Numbered from the stretch's first letter, positions 10,282 to 18,739 are shown. The stretch: DNA of 64,000 bases from Hyphomicrobiales bacterium (GCA_930633495.1 CAKNFJ010000001.1:2689001-2753000), one strand, 5' to 3'. The notes: generated by a model not told the origin, from the letters alone. Made by a program: numbers and translations.

Positions 10282-11823
10282 TCACTTGGCGGCGGCGACC
10301 TCCCAGAGGCGCAGCTTCGACATCCAGGGCGTGACGCCGGTGATGCGCTTGCCATGGGCGACGATGTCGATGTCGTTATGGGTGAAGATGCTCGGCACCT
10401 GCTCGACGAAGCGCTTGTGCAGCTCGTCGAAGATCTTCTGGCGCTCGGCCGGATCGGTCACCACCATCGACTTGTCGATCAGGGCGAGCGCCTCCGGGTC
10501 TTCCCAGACCTTGCGCGGCTGCTTGTCCTTCGGGCCGGAGATCTGCTCGAAGCCCAGCGCCGGGTCGAAGCGGCCCGAATAGGAGAAGGCCTGCATCTGG
10601 TAGTTGCCCTTGTTGTAGCGGTCGAGCTGCGTCGCCCACTCCAGCACCTCGATCTCGGCATTGATGCCGGCCGCCTGCATCATCGCCTGGGCGATGACGG
10701 CGGTGTTGAAGCTCGGCACCGAGGAGCGCTTATTGGCGAGGATCGTGATCTTTTCGCCCTTGTAGCCGGCCTTCTGCAGCAGGGCCTTGGCGGCGGCGGG
10801 GTCGTATTTGAAGCCCTGCTTCTCCGCCTCGCCGTAGAATTTCGAGGTCAGGTAGATCGGCGAGTTGTTGGGCTTGCCGAGGCCATTCGAGACATTGCCG
10901 ACCAGCTCGGGGAAGTCGATCGCGGCGGCGATCGCCTGGCGCAGGGCCTGGTTCTTCATGAGCGGGTCGCGCGTCTGGATGATCAGGCTGTGGCGGACCG
11001 GGTTGGTGCCGATCTCGATGGCGAGGTTCCGGCTGGGCTTGAGATCAGCCACGTCCGATTCCGGCACCGAGGCGATGTCGAGCGAGCCGGCCATCAGGCC
11101 GGCCTTCACCGTCGCCGCATCCGGGATGACCATGAAGCGGGCTTCCTTGACCAGCGGGCGCTTCGAGCCGATCAGCCCGTCGCGCTTGTCGCCCTTGGGC
11201 GAGGCGTATTGGTCGAAGGCGATGAGCTGGATCGACTGGCCGCGCTTCCATTCGCCGAGCTTGAACGGGCCGGTGCCGATCGGCTTGTCCCAGCTGCCGT
11301 CGGCCTTGACCGAATCCTTGTGGATCACGGCGGTGCCGGCGCAATCGGTGCGCGCCAGCGTGTCGAGGAAGAGCGCGTTCGGAGCGTTGAGCTCCATCAC
11401 GAAGGTTCCGGCGTCGGGCGCCGTCGCCGAGACGACCTTCAACCCGTTGCGGCCGTCGAGATCCGACAGGCAGCGCCAGTCGGTCTTCGGATCCATGTAG
11501 CGGTTCCAGCTCCACAGCACGTCGGCCGAGGTCATCTCGGCGCCGTTGTGGAACTTCACGCCCTTGCGCAGGGTGAAGGTGTAGGTCTTGCCGTCGGCCG
11601 AAACGTCGACCTTCTCGGCGAGCAGCGGGCCGACAGAGCCGTCCTCGGCATAGCCGACGAGGCCTTCGACGAAATGCAGCATCACGGTGTCGGTGTTGTC
11701 GTCGCGGTTCACGCCCGGATTCGACGAGCGCATATCGGCGTTGAGCACGGCCGTCAGCGTCTGGGCGTGGAGCGCGCCGGCCGAGAGGGCGAGCGCGGCA
11801 GCGGAGACAAGGAGGCGTTTCAT
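10282..11823 (-). CDS. Peptide-type ABC transporter substrate-binding protein (family 5)
   Basis: The 513-residue protein has a Sec signal peptide ending at LHAQ and the family 5 binding fold (DppA/OppA/NikA). Recognisable segments are NPGVNRDDNTDTV near the N-terminus, TYTFTLRKGVKFHNG, and GTGPFKLGEWKRGQS. It delivers a peptide or similar substrate to the permeases encoded next. It is a close paralogue of the protein at 13572-15128. GGGGAA upstream of the ATG at 11823 is a good ribosome site. Ligand specificity cannot be read from sequence; presence of an esterase and peptidases nearby points to modified peptides. Confidence 0.92.
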   Translation of the reverse strand: MKRLLVSAAALALSAGALHAQTLTAVLNADMRSSNPGVNRDDNTDTVMLHFVEGLVGYAEDGSVGPLLAEKVDVSADGKTYTFTLRKGVKFHNGAEMTSADVLWSWNRYMDPKTDWRCLSDLDGRNGLKVVSATAPDAGTFVMELNAPNALFLDTLARTDCAGTAVIHKDSVKADGSWDKPIGTGPFKLGEWKRGQSIQLIAFDQYASPKGDKRDGLIGSKRPLVKEARFMVIPDAATVKAGLMAGSLDIASVPESDVADLKPSRNLAIEIGTNPVRHSLIIQTRDPLMKNQALRQAIAAAIDFPELVGNVSNGLGKPNNSPIYLTSKFYGEAEKQGFKYDPAAAKALLQKAGYKGEKITILANKRSSVPSFNTAVIAQAMMQAAGINAEIEVLEWATQLDRYNKGNYQMQAFSYSGRFDPALGFEQISGPKDKQPRKVWEDPEALALIDKSMVVTDPAERQKIFDELHKRFVEQVPSIFTHNDIDIVAHGKRITGVTPWMSKLRLWEVAAAK

Positions 11824-11852
11824 GGTGATTCCCCTGTTGTTCTTGTGACCGT

Positions 11853-12737
11853 TCAGCCAGCCTTGCGGGCGGCGCGGATACGGCGGAGCTCGCCGGCGAA
11901 GAAGTCCTCGACGACCGGCACGACCTTCACCCCGTCATGCGGCGTGTTCGGCACCAGATCGAGGCGGGCGGCGATACCGTTCTCGGTGAAGTTGTCGCGC
12001 AGGCGCGCCAGCCGCTGCGGCCGGTTGGTGCCGGCGTGGTTGGCGTCCGGCATCCAGTTGCGGCCGCCGGGCTTGTGGGTGATTTCCCAGGTCTCGAGAT
12101 CGGCGGCGCCGACGACCATCTGGATCGCGACCTTCCGCATTGCCGGGACATCGAGCTCCTGGCCGAAAAGCGCGGGGAAGTTGCGCGTGCCGACCCACCA
12201 GTCGCGCGTCGGATCGAGCAGGGTGACGGAGCCCGGCGCGCCGATCGAGACGCCCCAGAGCCTGTGCGGCTGCAGCATCAGGAAGCGATGGGCGAAATGG
12301 CCGCCGCCGGAATAGCCGAACAGGCCGAAGCGCTCGAAGGCGAGGCCGTAGCGCTGCGAAACCTCCTCGACGATGGCGAGCAGCACATGGTCGTAACGGA
12401 GATTGCCCTCGCGCATGTATTTGAAGCCGTCGCGATTGCCGTCGCCCATCACGCCGATCGGAAAGAGCGGGGCCAGGATGATGCAGTTGTTCCAGCGGGC
12501 GAAGGCGGAGAAGGCGTCGCGATAGCCGGTGAAGCCGCGGCCGGTGCCATGCATCGCAACGATCAGCTCTGGCTTCTCGCCGGTCTCGCCGAGATTCGGC
12601 GGCACATAGAGGCAATAGGGAAAGCGGGGATCGTGCTTCGAAGCGTAGATCGAGGTCGGGCCGTATTCGTAGAGCGCCTTGGCGCGCGCGGCCGCCTCGG
12701 CATCCGGCTTGGCGGTCTGTTCTGCCACGGCGTTCAC
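11853..12737 (-). CDS. Alpha/beta-hydrolase (esterase/peptidase-like), first gene of the peptide-transport operon
   Basis: A GTG start at 12737 is preceded by AGGAG at 6 bases, giving 294 residues. The protein has an alpha/beta-hydrolase core: an oxyanion-type HGTGRGF after LIVAMHGT (residue 63), the nucleophile elbow GYSGGG with S143, and a late histidine in NTPHDG. There is no signal peptide, so it acts in the cytoplasm. It lies 29 bases upstream of the substrate-binding protein and is most likely co-transcribed with the transporter, so it may cleave an ester or amide from the imported compound. Specificity is unknown; cluster context supports a catabolic role. Confidence 0.8.
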   Translation of the reverse strand: MNAVAEQTAKPDAEAAARAKALYEYGPTSIYASKHDPRFPYCLYVPPNLGETGEKPELIVAMHGTGRGFTGYRDAFSAFARWNNCIILAPLFPIGVMGDGNRDGFKYMREGNLRYDHVLLAIVEEVSQRYGLAFERFGLFGYSGGGHFAHRFLMLQPHRLWGVSIGAPGSVTLLDPTRDWWVGTRNFPALFGQELDVPAMRKVAIQMVVGAADLETWEITHKPGGRNWMPDANHAGTNRPQRLARLRDNFTENGIAARLDLVPNTPHDGVKVVPVVEDFFAGELRRIRAARKAG

Positions 12738-12760
12738 GGGGTTTCTCCTATGGCGAAATT

Positions 12761-12806
12761 ATTGGCGCCAATTTTGTTGCATGTTATGGTTGGTTTCGCA
12801 ACCAAC
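12761..12806. promoter_or_regulatory. Candidate GntR operators between hydrolase operon and gntR
   Basis: The divergent gap holds two symmetrical sites: ATTGGCGCCAAT, a perfect 12-base palindrome at 12761-12772, and GTTGGTT-TCGC-AACCAAC at 12789-12806, 7-base perfect arms with a 4-base spacer. TTGGT..ACCAA arms resemble FadR-subfamily GntR operators. The product of the adjacent gntR at 12908 is the likely binder, controlling the minus-strand transport operon and possibly itself. Confidence 0.55.
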
Positions 12807-12845
12807 TTCTGCCGCGCTGTCCGAATCCTGCTAGAGCATTGTTTT

Positions 12846-12896
12846 GCCGCATTTTCTTTACGCGAACCGGTATCCACTTCGCTTGAAAATGCTTTA
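12846..12896. repeat. Dispersed intergenic repeat, copy 1 (GCATTTTC/GAAAATGC element)
   Basis: An approximately 50-base element starts CCGCATTTTC, contains the core GCGAACCGGTATCCACTTCGC in two blocks around a central CCGGT, and ends GAAAATGC, complementary to its start. A second copy lies at 54718-54767 and a degenerate one at 15222-15246. The element ends 11 bases before the gntR start codon. Similar palindromes are frequent between genes in Hyphomicrobiales. Confidence 0.7.
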
Positions 12897-12907
12897 GAGA
12901 GCCTCCC

Positions 12908-13558
12908 ATGACGTCCCAGCGGAAACGCGAAAACACCAGCACGCGGCGAGCCGTCCTCGCCAACGAGATTGCGCAGGCGATCCGGCTGCGCGCGTTCCGG
13001 CCGGGCGAATGGCTGCGCCAGATCGACCTGGAGGAGCGCTTCCAGGCGACGCGCTTCGATGTGCGCAGCGCGCTCGACGAACTCGCCGTGCGCAAGACGA
13101 TCGAACATGTCCCGAACCGGGGCTATCGCGTCGCCGAGGTCGATATGAAGACCTACAAGGAGATCCAGGCGACGCGGGTCATCCTCGAGACGGCGGCTGC
13201 GCAAGGCGTCGCGACACAGATCGATCCGGCGGGGATCGCGCGGCTGGCCGAGATCGCGGCGCAGTTCTCCGCGGCGGTTCTCACCGGCAGCCGCACCGAG
13301 CAGAGCGAGATCAACCGCGCCTTCCATCAGCTGCTCTATTCCTTCTGCGGCAATGCCGTGCTGGTCGAGATGATCTGGGGTCTGCGCGATCGGGAGCGCG
13401 GCACGCAGATGACGGTGTGGAGCTCGCATGAATCGCTGCTGCGCAGCGACCGCGAGCACCATGCGATGGTCGATGCCCTGAAGGCGGGGGACGCTCCGCG
13501 CCTCGCCACCGTGATCGCGGAGCATATCGCGACGGGCGGGACGCGGGCCCCGGCTTGA
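12908..13558 (+). CDS. GntR-family transcriptional regulator (FadR/FCD subgroup)
   Basis: The 216-residue protein has an N-terminal GntR winged helix (residues about 15-75: LANEIAQAIRLRAFRPGEWL, then DVRSALDELAVRKTIEHVPNRGY) followed by an all-helical ligand domain of FCD type with IQATRVILETAAAQGVAT and later histidines such as FHQLLYSF and EHHAMVDAL. It is divergent from the hydrolase-peptide transport operon, with strong palindromes between them, and is therefore the likely local repressor. It ends 13 bases before the convergent stop of the second substrate-binding protein gene. Confidence 0.9.
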   Translation: MTSQRKRENTSTRRAVLANEIAQAIRLRAFRPGEWLRQIDLEERFQATRFDVRSALDELAVRKTIEHVPNRGYRVAEVDMKTYKEIQATRVILETAAAQGVATQIDPAGIARLAEIAAQFSAAVLTGSRTEQSEINRAFHQLLYSFCGNAVLVEMIWGLRDRERGTQMTVWSSHESLLRSDREHHAMVDALKAGDAPRLATVIAEHIATGGTRAPA

Positions 13559-13571
13559 TCGGCTGGATAGC

Positions 13572-15128
13572 CTATTCGCCGACAGTGACTTCCCAGGCCC
13601 GCGGCAGCGAGCTCACCGTCGAGACATAGCCCTTGGTCTTGGCGCTCATCGCGCCGCCGACGATGCCGTTATAGAGCATCACCATCGGCACCTCGGCGAG
13701 GAAGCGCTTGTGCAGCCCGTCGAAGATCTTCTGGCGCTCGGCGCGGTCGGTCACGATCATCGACCTGTCGAGCTCGGCCTGCACGTCCGGATTGTCCCAG
13801 AGCTTGCGCGGCTGCTTGTCTTTCGGGCCGGTCATCGACTCGTAGCTCAGCGCCGGGTCCATGCGGCCGGAATAGGGGAAGGCCTGGATCTGGTAGTTGC
13901 CCTTGCTGTAGCGGTCGAGCTGCGTCGCCCATTCCAGCACCTCGATCTCGACGTTGAGGCCGACCGCCTGCAGCATCTGCTGGGCGACGACGGCGGCATC
14001 GAAGCTCTCGGGGTAGCGCTTGTTGGCGAGCATCACGATCTTCTCGCCCTTGTAGCCGGCCTCCGCGATCAGCTTCTTCGCGGCGGCAGGGTCGTAGGCC
14101 CAGCCCTGCTTCTGCGCCGGGCCGTAATAGGCGGAAAGCGCCGGGACGATCGAATTGTTGGGCGAGCCGATGCCGTCGGTCACGGCATTGACCAGCTCCT
14201 TGGAGTCGATCGCGGCGGCGATGGCCTGACGCAGCTTGACGTTCTGCAGCAGCGGGTCGCGGGTCTGGATGATCAGTCCGACCAGACCCATGCTGGTGAC
14301 AACGGAGGTCTTGACCTTGTCGTTCTTCTTCAGCTCCGCGATGTCGGTGTTGGCGATATCGGGGACGATGTCGATGTCGCCGCGCAGCAGGGCGGCCTTG
14401 GCGGTGGCATTGTCCGGGATGATGAGAAAGCGCACTTCGTCGACCAGAGGCCGCTTGGCGCCGGTCAGCCCGTCGATCTTGCCGGGCAGTGCGGCATAGT
14501 CCGCGAAGCGCTCCAGCTTGATATACTCGCCGCGCTTCCACTCGCCGAGCTTGAACGGGCCGGTGCCGATCGGCCTGTCGAAGGAGCCGTCGGCCTTGAT
14601 CGAATCCTTGTGGAGGATGCCGGTCATCGCGCAGTCGGTGCGGGCAAGTGCGGAGAGGAAGAGTGCACTCGGCTTGTCGAGCGTGAACACCACCGTCCGG
14701 TCGTTCGGCGCTGAGACATTCTCGACCTTGACCTGGCCGCGCCCGTCGAATTCCGAGAGGCAGCGCCAGTCGGTCTTCGGGTCCATGTAGCGGTTCCAGC
14801 TCCAGACCACGTCGGCAGCGCTCAGCGGCGCACCGTTGTGGAACTTCACGCCCTGGCGCAGCGTGAACGTATAGGTCTTGCCGTCGGGCGATATCTCGAT
14901 CTTCTCGGCCAGCAGCGGCTTGGGCAGCGCGTCCTCGCCATAGGCGACGAGCCCCTCGACGATCTGCAGCACGACGCCGTCGGTGTTGGCGTCGCGATTG
15001 ACCCCGGGATTGATCGAACGGATGTCGGCGCGCAACTGGATCTTGAGCGTGCTCGCAGTGGCAGCCTGGACCAAGCCGCCGCACAGCAGCGCGGCGGCAA
15101 GGGCGGTGGAGGTGGTTCGGCGCATCAT
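13572..15128 (-). CDS. Second peptide-type substrate-binding protein (family 5), no permease of its own
   Basis: This 518-residue protein has a Sec signal (LLCGGLVQAATAS) and the family 5 fold. It is paralogous to the binding protein at 10282-11823: both share NPGVNRD, VEGLV, TYTFTLR.GVKFHNGA, DPKTDWRCLS and YKGEKI. No transporter membrane genes accompany it, so it probably feeds the DppBC-ATPase encoded at 6753-10221, giving the cell two ligand ranges through one pore; that is inference. It lies downstream of the C45 peptidase gene on the same strand, separated by 135 bases that contain a long hairpin. Weak ribosome site upstream of ATG 15128. Confidence 0.9.
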   Translation of the reverse strand: MMRRTTSTALAAALLCGGLVQAATASTLKIQLRADIRSINPGVNRDANTDGVVLQIVEGLVAYGEDALPKPLLAEKIEISPDGKTYTFTLRQGVKFHNGAPLSAADVVWSWNRYMDPKTDWRCLSEFDGRGQVKVENVSAPNDRTVVFTLDKPSALFLSALARTDCAMTGILHKDSIKADGSFDRPIGTGPFKLGEWKRGEYIKLERFADYAALPGKIDGLTGAKRPLVDEVRFLIIPDNATAKAALLRGDIDIVPDIANTDIAELKKNDKVKTSVVTSMGLVGLIIQTRDPLLQNVKLRQAIAAAIDSKELVNAVTDGIGSPNNSIVPALSAYYGPAQKQGWAYDPAAAKKLIAEAGYKGEKIVMLANKRYPESFDAAVVAQQMLQAVGLNVEIEVLEWATQLDRYSKGNYQIQAFPYSGRMDPALSYESMTGPKDKQPRKLWDNPDVQAELDRSMIVTDRAERQKIFDGLHKRFLAEVPMVMLYNGIVGGAMSAKTKGYVSTVSSLPRAWEVTVGE

Positions 15129-15160
15129 GTTCCCCGTTCTTGCTTGGTTGTGACGCGGTA

Positions 15161-15200
15161 CCGGAGCCGCAGCGCATCTCCCGTGCGCAGGCGGCTCCGG
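15161..15200 (-). other. Long intercistronic hairpin
   Basis: Perfect 10-base arms CCGGAGCCGC and GCGGCTCCGG are separated by 20 bases that themselves form a 5-base stem (GCGCA/TGCGC) with a 7-base loop, the two stems joined by an A-A mismatch. It sits between the C45 peptidase stop and the binding-protein start on the minus strand. No T-run follows, so mRNA stabilisation or partial termination between cistrons is more likely than full termination. Confidence 0.5.
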
Positions 15201-15221
15201 CCTTGTTGACGTATGCTCTTC

Positions 15222-15246
15222 AGGCGAGCCGGTAACCGTTTCGCCT
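15222..15246. repeat. Dispersed intergenic repeat, degenerate copy 3
   Basis: AGGCGA and TCGCCT form 6-base arms around GCCGGTAACCGTT. The core matches the centres of the elements at 12846-12896 and 54718-54767 (GCGA.CCGGT..CC..TTCGC), but the outer GCATTTTC/GAAAATGC arms are lost. Confidence 0.5.
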
Positions 15247-15263
15247 AAAGCTACCCTGCCGGA

Positions 15264-16406
15264 TTACTCGGCAGCCTCGGCGAGCAGGATCGGGTCCTCA
15301 GTCAGGCTGTAGCGAGTGAAGACGCGGTTTTCGGCCGGCAGCGGCGCAACCTCCATGATCCCCTTCGCGGGTTGCATGATCACCATAGCGACGGTGGCGG
15401 AGAGGTTGCCGGCCTCGTTCGGGCGGGCCGGGCGGCAGACGGAATAAGGCGAGAGGAAATCGTCGAAGAAGGCCTGTTTGAGATCGTCGACCGTCAGCTT
15501 GCGCCCGGCCTCGTCGAGCAGCTTCTTCACCCGCCAGTCGCGGTAGAAGCTCTCCGGCACGCGCGGGATGCTGGTGTTCTTGACCTTGGTCAGAGCGATC
15601 TGGCCGACCCAGTGGTTGGCGTGGACGATCATTCCGTCCTCGGGATAGATCGGGAAGGCTTCGTCCGGGGCGCATTCGAAATCGATGCCGAAGCCCTTCA
15701 CCGTCGAGAGCATCATGTTGTTCGAGCAGGCCTTCGGCGTCGCCGCCACCGCCTTGATCGCGAAGGCGAGATGCTCCTGCTCCAGCACCTTGCGGCGGAT
15801 CAGGGCGAGCGGCACGCCGGTCTGGGTGAAGTCGCGCTCGCATTCGAGGTAGTTGGCGGTAATCGAGATGCCGGCCGCGTTCATGCCGCAGCGGGCGAGG
15901 CCGCCGGCCTCGACGAAGGTCAGGAAATCCGGTCCGTCGTCGCGGCGCACGCGCAGCACGATCGCGGTCTCGGCGCATTCGGCGCGCCAATCCCAGTTCT
16001 GGCCGTGGATCAATTCGCCGGTGGCGCTGCGCTCCGGCAGGATGATGGCGCCGGTGCAGCCGTCGTCGTGCTCGTCGGTGACTTCGACGGGGCGGTTCTT
16101 GATCATCCGCGCCTTGGCGATGACCTCGGTACGGGCGTTGATCATGATGACGTCTTCGAGCGCGACGCCGGCGCCGTCCGCGATTCCGCGCATCTCTTCG
16201 ATGTAGTGGGCGCCGAAAGCCTCGATCTCCTTCGCAAACTCGCCGATCAGGGCCGATTTGGCCTTGGCGTCATAGCCGAGATCGCCGAGCTGGCCGCCAT
16301 AGAGCTCGATCGAGCGCTTCACGCGGCTCGGCACGGCCGCGCCGTGCTGGCGGCCGCGCTCATAGGGCGAGCCCGAAACGTCGACGAAGGGGCAGGGCTG
16401 GACCAT
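15264..16406 (-). CDS. C45-family self-processing acyltransferase/peptidase (isopenicillin N acyltransferase-like)
   Basis: With the start at 16406 (GGAAAG upstream) the protein has 380 residues; longer starts at 16439 and 16478 lack a ribosome site and enter the divergent promoter. It belongs to the acyl-CoA:6-aminopenicillanate acyltransferase fold of Ntn hydrolases. The processing junction is visible as DDGCTGA, with C117 as the nucleophile that becomes the N-terminus after autocleavage at G116-C117. GQNWDW and NAAGISITANYL are further family motifs. In bacteria such enzymes hydrolyse amide bonds of acylated amino acids or peptides. No signal peptide is seen. It is divergent from a GntR gene and close to M29 and P1 peptidases. 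Confidence 0.87.
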   Translation of the reverse strand: MVQPCPFVDVSGSPYERGRQHGAAVPSRVKRSIELYGGQLGDLGYDAKAKSALIGEFAKEIEAFGAHYIEEMRGIADGAGVALEDVIMINARTEVIAKARMIKNRPVEVTDEHDDGCTGAIILPERSATGELIHGQNWDWRAECAETAIVLRVRRDDGPDFLTFVEAGGLARCGMNAAGISITANYLECERDFTQTGVPLALIRRKVLEQEHLAFAIKAVAATPKACSNNMMLSTVKGFGIDFECAPDEAFPIYPEDGMIVHANHWVGQIALTKVKNTSIPRVPESFYRDWRVKKLLDEAGRKLTVDDLKQAFFDDFLSPYSVCRPARPNEAGNLSATVAMVIMQPAKGIMEVAPLPAENRVFTRYSLTEDPILLAEAAE

Positions 16407-16446
16407 GGCGCGCAACTTTCCGATATGCTGGCGTGACATCGATCTG

Positions 16447-16468
16447 TAGTGTATTTCATCATAAACTA
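16447..16468. promoter_or_regulatory. Candidate GntR operator TAGTGTAT-N6-ATAAACTA
   Basis: Arms of 8 bases with one mismatch flank 6 bases in the 83-base gap between the divergent C45 peptidase and gntR genes. The position between the two starts, and the low G+C of this short stretch, support a shared promoter-operator used by the GntR protein encoded at 16490. Confidence 0.45.
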
Positions 16469-16489
16469 AAACAATCAAGGATTTTCCGC

Positions 16490-17380
16490 ATGAGCATGCC
16501 GACCCGGCTGCAGCAGGAGATCGCCGGGCGCATCCTGCAACTGGTGCGGGACGATGCGCTCGATGAAGGCGCCTGGCTGAACGAGAACGCCACGGCGCGC
16601 CGTCTCGGCGTCTCGCGCACGCCGGTGCGGGCGGCGCTCGACCATCTCGCCGAGCAGGGCATCGTCCGGCGCCATCTCAACAAGGGCATCGAGATCCTGA
16701 AGCTGCCCGCCGCGCGCGACGGCGCGTTGCCGCCGGAGGCTCTCGACCTCGCCATGGTGCGACTGGCGCATGAGCGCGAGAACGGGCTGCTGCCGGACGA
16801 GATCTCGGAGCTGGAGGTGATGCGGCGCTACGAGCTCGGCCGACCGGAGGCGCAGAAGCTGCTCGCCCGCCTCGCCGATCTCGACATGGTCGAGCGCAAG
16901 CCGGGCTATGGCTGGCGCTTCCTGCACGAGCCGCGCGACCAGCGCCTGCGCGACGAGAGCTATCGCTTCCGCCTGCTGATCGAGCCGATGGCGATGCTCG
17001 AGCCCGGTTTCCGGCTCGATCCCGGCTGGATCTCCGAGATGAGGCTACGGCATGCCGAGGCGCTGGAGCGGCCATGGCGGGAATCGTCGAGCATCGCCTT
17101 CTACGAGATGAACGCCGATTTCCATGAGGGGCTGGCCGCCGCCACCGGCAACCGCTTCTTCCATTCGGCGATGCGGCGCCAGAACCAGCTCCGGCGTCTG
17201 TCGAACTATGACTGGGACCAGGGCATGGAGCGCGTGCGGGTGAACTGCACAGAGCATATGGGGATGCTCGACCATCTGGAGGCAGGCGAGAACGAGGTCG
17301 CCTCGGCGCTGATGCGCAGCCATCTGCTGCGGGCGAGCAAGCTCACGCGGATGACGAAAGCGGAGCAGGCGGGAGGTTGA
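16490..17380 (+). CDS. GntR-family transcriptional regulator
   Basis: AAGG nine bases before the ATG at 16490 fixes the start, giving 296 residues. Residues about 1-65 form a GntR winged helix (LQQEIAGRILQLVRDDALDE, then ARRLGVSRTPVRAALDHLAEQGIV). Unusually, the middle carries a second helix-turn-helix-like segment (EISELEVMRRYELGRPEAQKLLARL), followed by an FCD-like helical domain near ALERPWRESSSIAFYEMNADFHE. This duplicated DNA-binding architecture is seen in some amino-acid and peptide regulators. It is divergent from the C45 peptidase and upstream of the M29 aminopeptidase, so it probably controls both. Confidence 0.87.
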   Translation: MSMPTRLQQEIAGRILQLVRDDALDEGAWLNENATARRLGVSRTPVRAALDHLAEQGIVRRHLNKGIEILKLPAARDGALPPEALDLAMVRLAHERENGLLPDEISELEVMRRYELGRPEAQKLLARLADLDMVERKPGYGWRFLHEPRDQRLRDESYRFRLLIEPMAMLEPGFRLDPGWISEMRLRHAEALERPWRESSSIAFYEMNADFHEGLAAATGNRFFHSAMRRQNQLRRLSNYDWDQGMERVRVNCTEHMGMLDHLEAGENEVASALMRSHLLRASKLTRMTKAEQAGG

Positions 17381-17488
17381 GGAGCCGACGCCCGATCACG
17401 GGATGGCCGTTCTGCCGTCAGGGTGGTTGACCCCACGGCGATTTGGGCGAGCAATGGCGGCAATCCCGAATCCGACAGGTCGAGTGCC

Positions 17489-18739
17489 ATGACAGTTCAC
17501 CAGCGCCCGCAAGCCATTGATGCCGCCAAGCTCGACAAGCTGGCCGAGGTCGCCATCCGCGTGGGCCTCAATCTGCAGCCGGGGCAGGATCTGTTCCTGA
17601 CCGCGCCGGTCGCCGCGCTGCCGCTGGTCAGGCGCATCGCCGAGCACGCCTACAAGGCCGGTGCCGGCATCGTCACGCCGATGCTGGCCGACGAGGAGAT
17701 CACGCTCGCCCGCTACCGCCATGCCCCGGATGCGAGCTTCGACAAGGCGCCGGGCTGGCTCTATGAGGGTGTCGCCAAGGCTTTTTCCGCCAATACCGCA
17801 CGGCTCGCGGTCGTCGGCGACAACCCGATGCTGCTGGCCAACGAGGACCCGGCCAAGGTCGGACGCGCCAGCAAGGCGAACTCCGTCGCCTATCAGCCGG
17901 CGCTGGAGAAGATCGCCGGTTTCGACATCAACTGGAACATCCTCGCCTATCCGAGCGCGGCCTGGGCGAGTCAGGTCTTCCCGGACGATGCCGAGGAGGT
18001 GGCGGTCGGCAAGCTGGCCGAGGCGATCTTCGCGGCCTCGCGGATCAACGAGGCCGATCCGGTCGCGGCCTGGGCGGCGCATAACGCCGCATTGCGGGCG
18101 CGACGCGACTGGCTGAACGGCCAGCGCTTCGCCTCGCTGCATTTCATCGGGCCGGGGACTGATCTGACGGTGGGCTTGGCCGACGGCCATGACTGGCAGG
18201 GCGGCGCCTCGCCGGCCAAGAACGGCATCGTCTGCAACCCGAACATCCCGACCGAGGAGGTCTTCACCACGCCGCATGCGCGCCGGGTCGAGGGGCACGT
18301 CTCCAGCACCAAGCCGCTGTCCTATCAGGGCTCGCTGATCGACGGCATCCAGGTGCGTTTCGAGGGCGGGCGGATCGTCGAGGCCAAGGCTTCGCGCGGC
18401 GAGGCTGTGCTCAACAAGGTGCTCGACACCGACGAGGGTGCACGCCGTCTCGGCGAGGTGGCGCTGGTGCCGAACTCCTCGCCGATCTCGAAGAGCGGCA
18501 TCCTGTTCTACAACACGCTCTTCGACGAGAACGCCTCCTGCCACATCGCGCTCGGCCAGTGCTATTCGAAATGCTTCGTCGACGGCGCCAATCTCACGCC
18601 GGAGCAGATCGCCGCGCAGGGCGGCAACAAGAGCCTGATCCATATCGACTGGATGATCGGCTCGGGCGAGGTCCACATCGACGGCGTCCATGCGGATGGG
18701 CGCCGCGTGCCGGTGTTCCGCAAGGGCGAATGGGCCTGA
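17489..18739 (+). CDS. M29-family metallo-aminopeptidase (aminopeptidase T-like)
   Basis: The start at 17489 (ATGACAGTTC) gives 416 residues, the usual size for M29. The family uses two metal ions to release N-terminal residues. Supporting segments are VGLNLQPGQDLFLTAPVAALP at the N-terminus, GTDLTVGLADGHDWQGG, CNPNIPTEEVFTTPHARRVEGH with metal-binding glutamates and histidine, and LFDENASCHIALGQCY followed by HIDWMIGSGEVHIDG near the end. It is a cytoplasmic enzyme acting on peptides brought in by the local transporter. The convergent P1 peptidase gene ends 15 bases after its stop. Confidence 0.93.
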   Translation: MTVHQRPQAIDAAKLDKLAEVAIRVGLNLQPGQDLFLTAPVAALPLVRRIAEHAYKAGAGIVTPMLADEEITLARYRHAPDASFDKAPGWLYEGVAKAFSANTARLAVVGDNPMLLANEDPAKVGRASKANSVAYQPALEKIAGFDINWNILAYPSAAWASQVFPDDAEEVAVGKLAEAIFAASRINEADPVAAWAAHNAALRARRDWLNGQRFASLHFIGPGTDLTVGLADGHDWQGGASPAKNGIVCNPNIPTEEVFTTPHARRVEGHVSSTKPLSYQGSLIDGIQVRFEGGRIVEAKASRGEAVLNKVLDTDEGARRLGEVALVPNSSPISKSGILFYNTLFDENASCHIALGQCYSKCFVDGANLTPEQIAAQGGNKSLIHIDWMIGSGEVHIDGVHADGRRVPVFRKGEWA

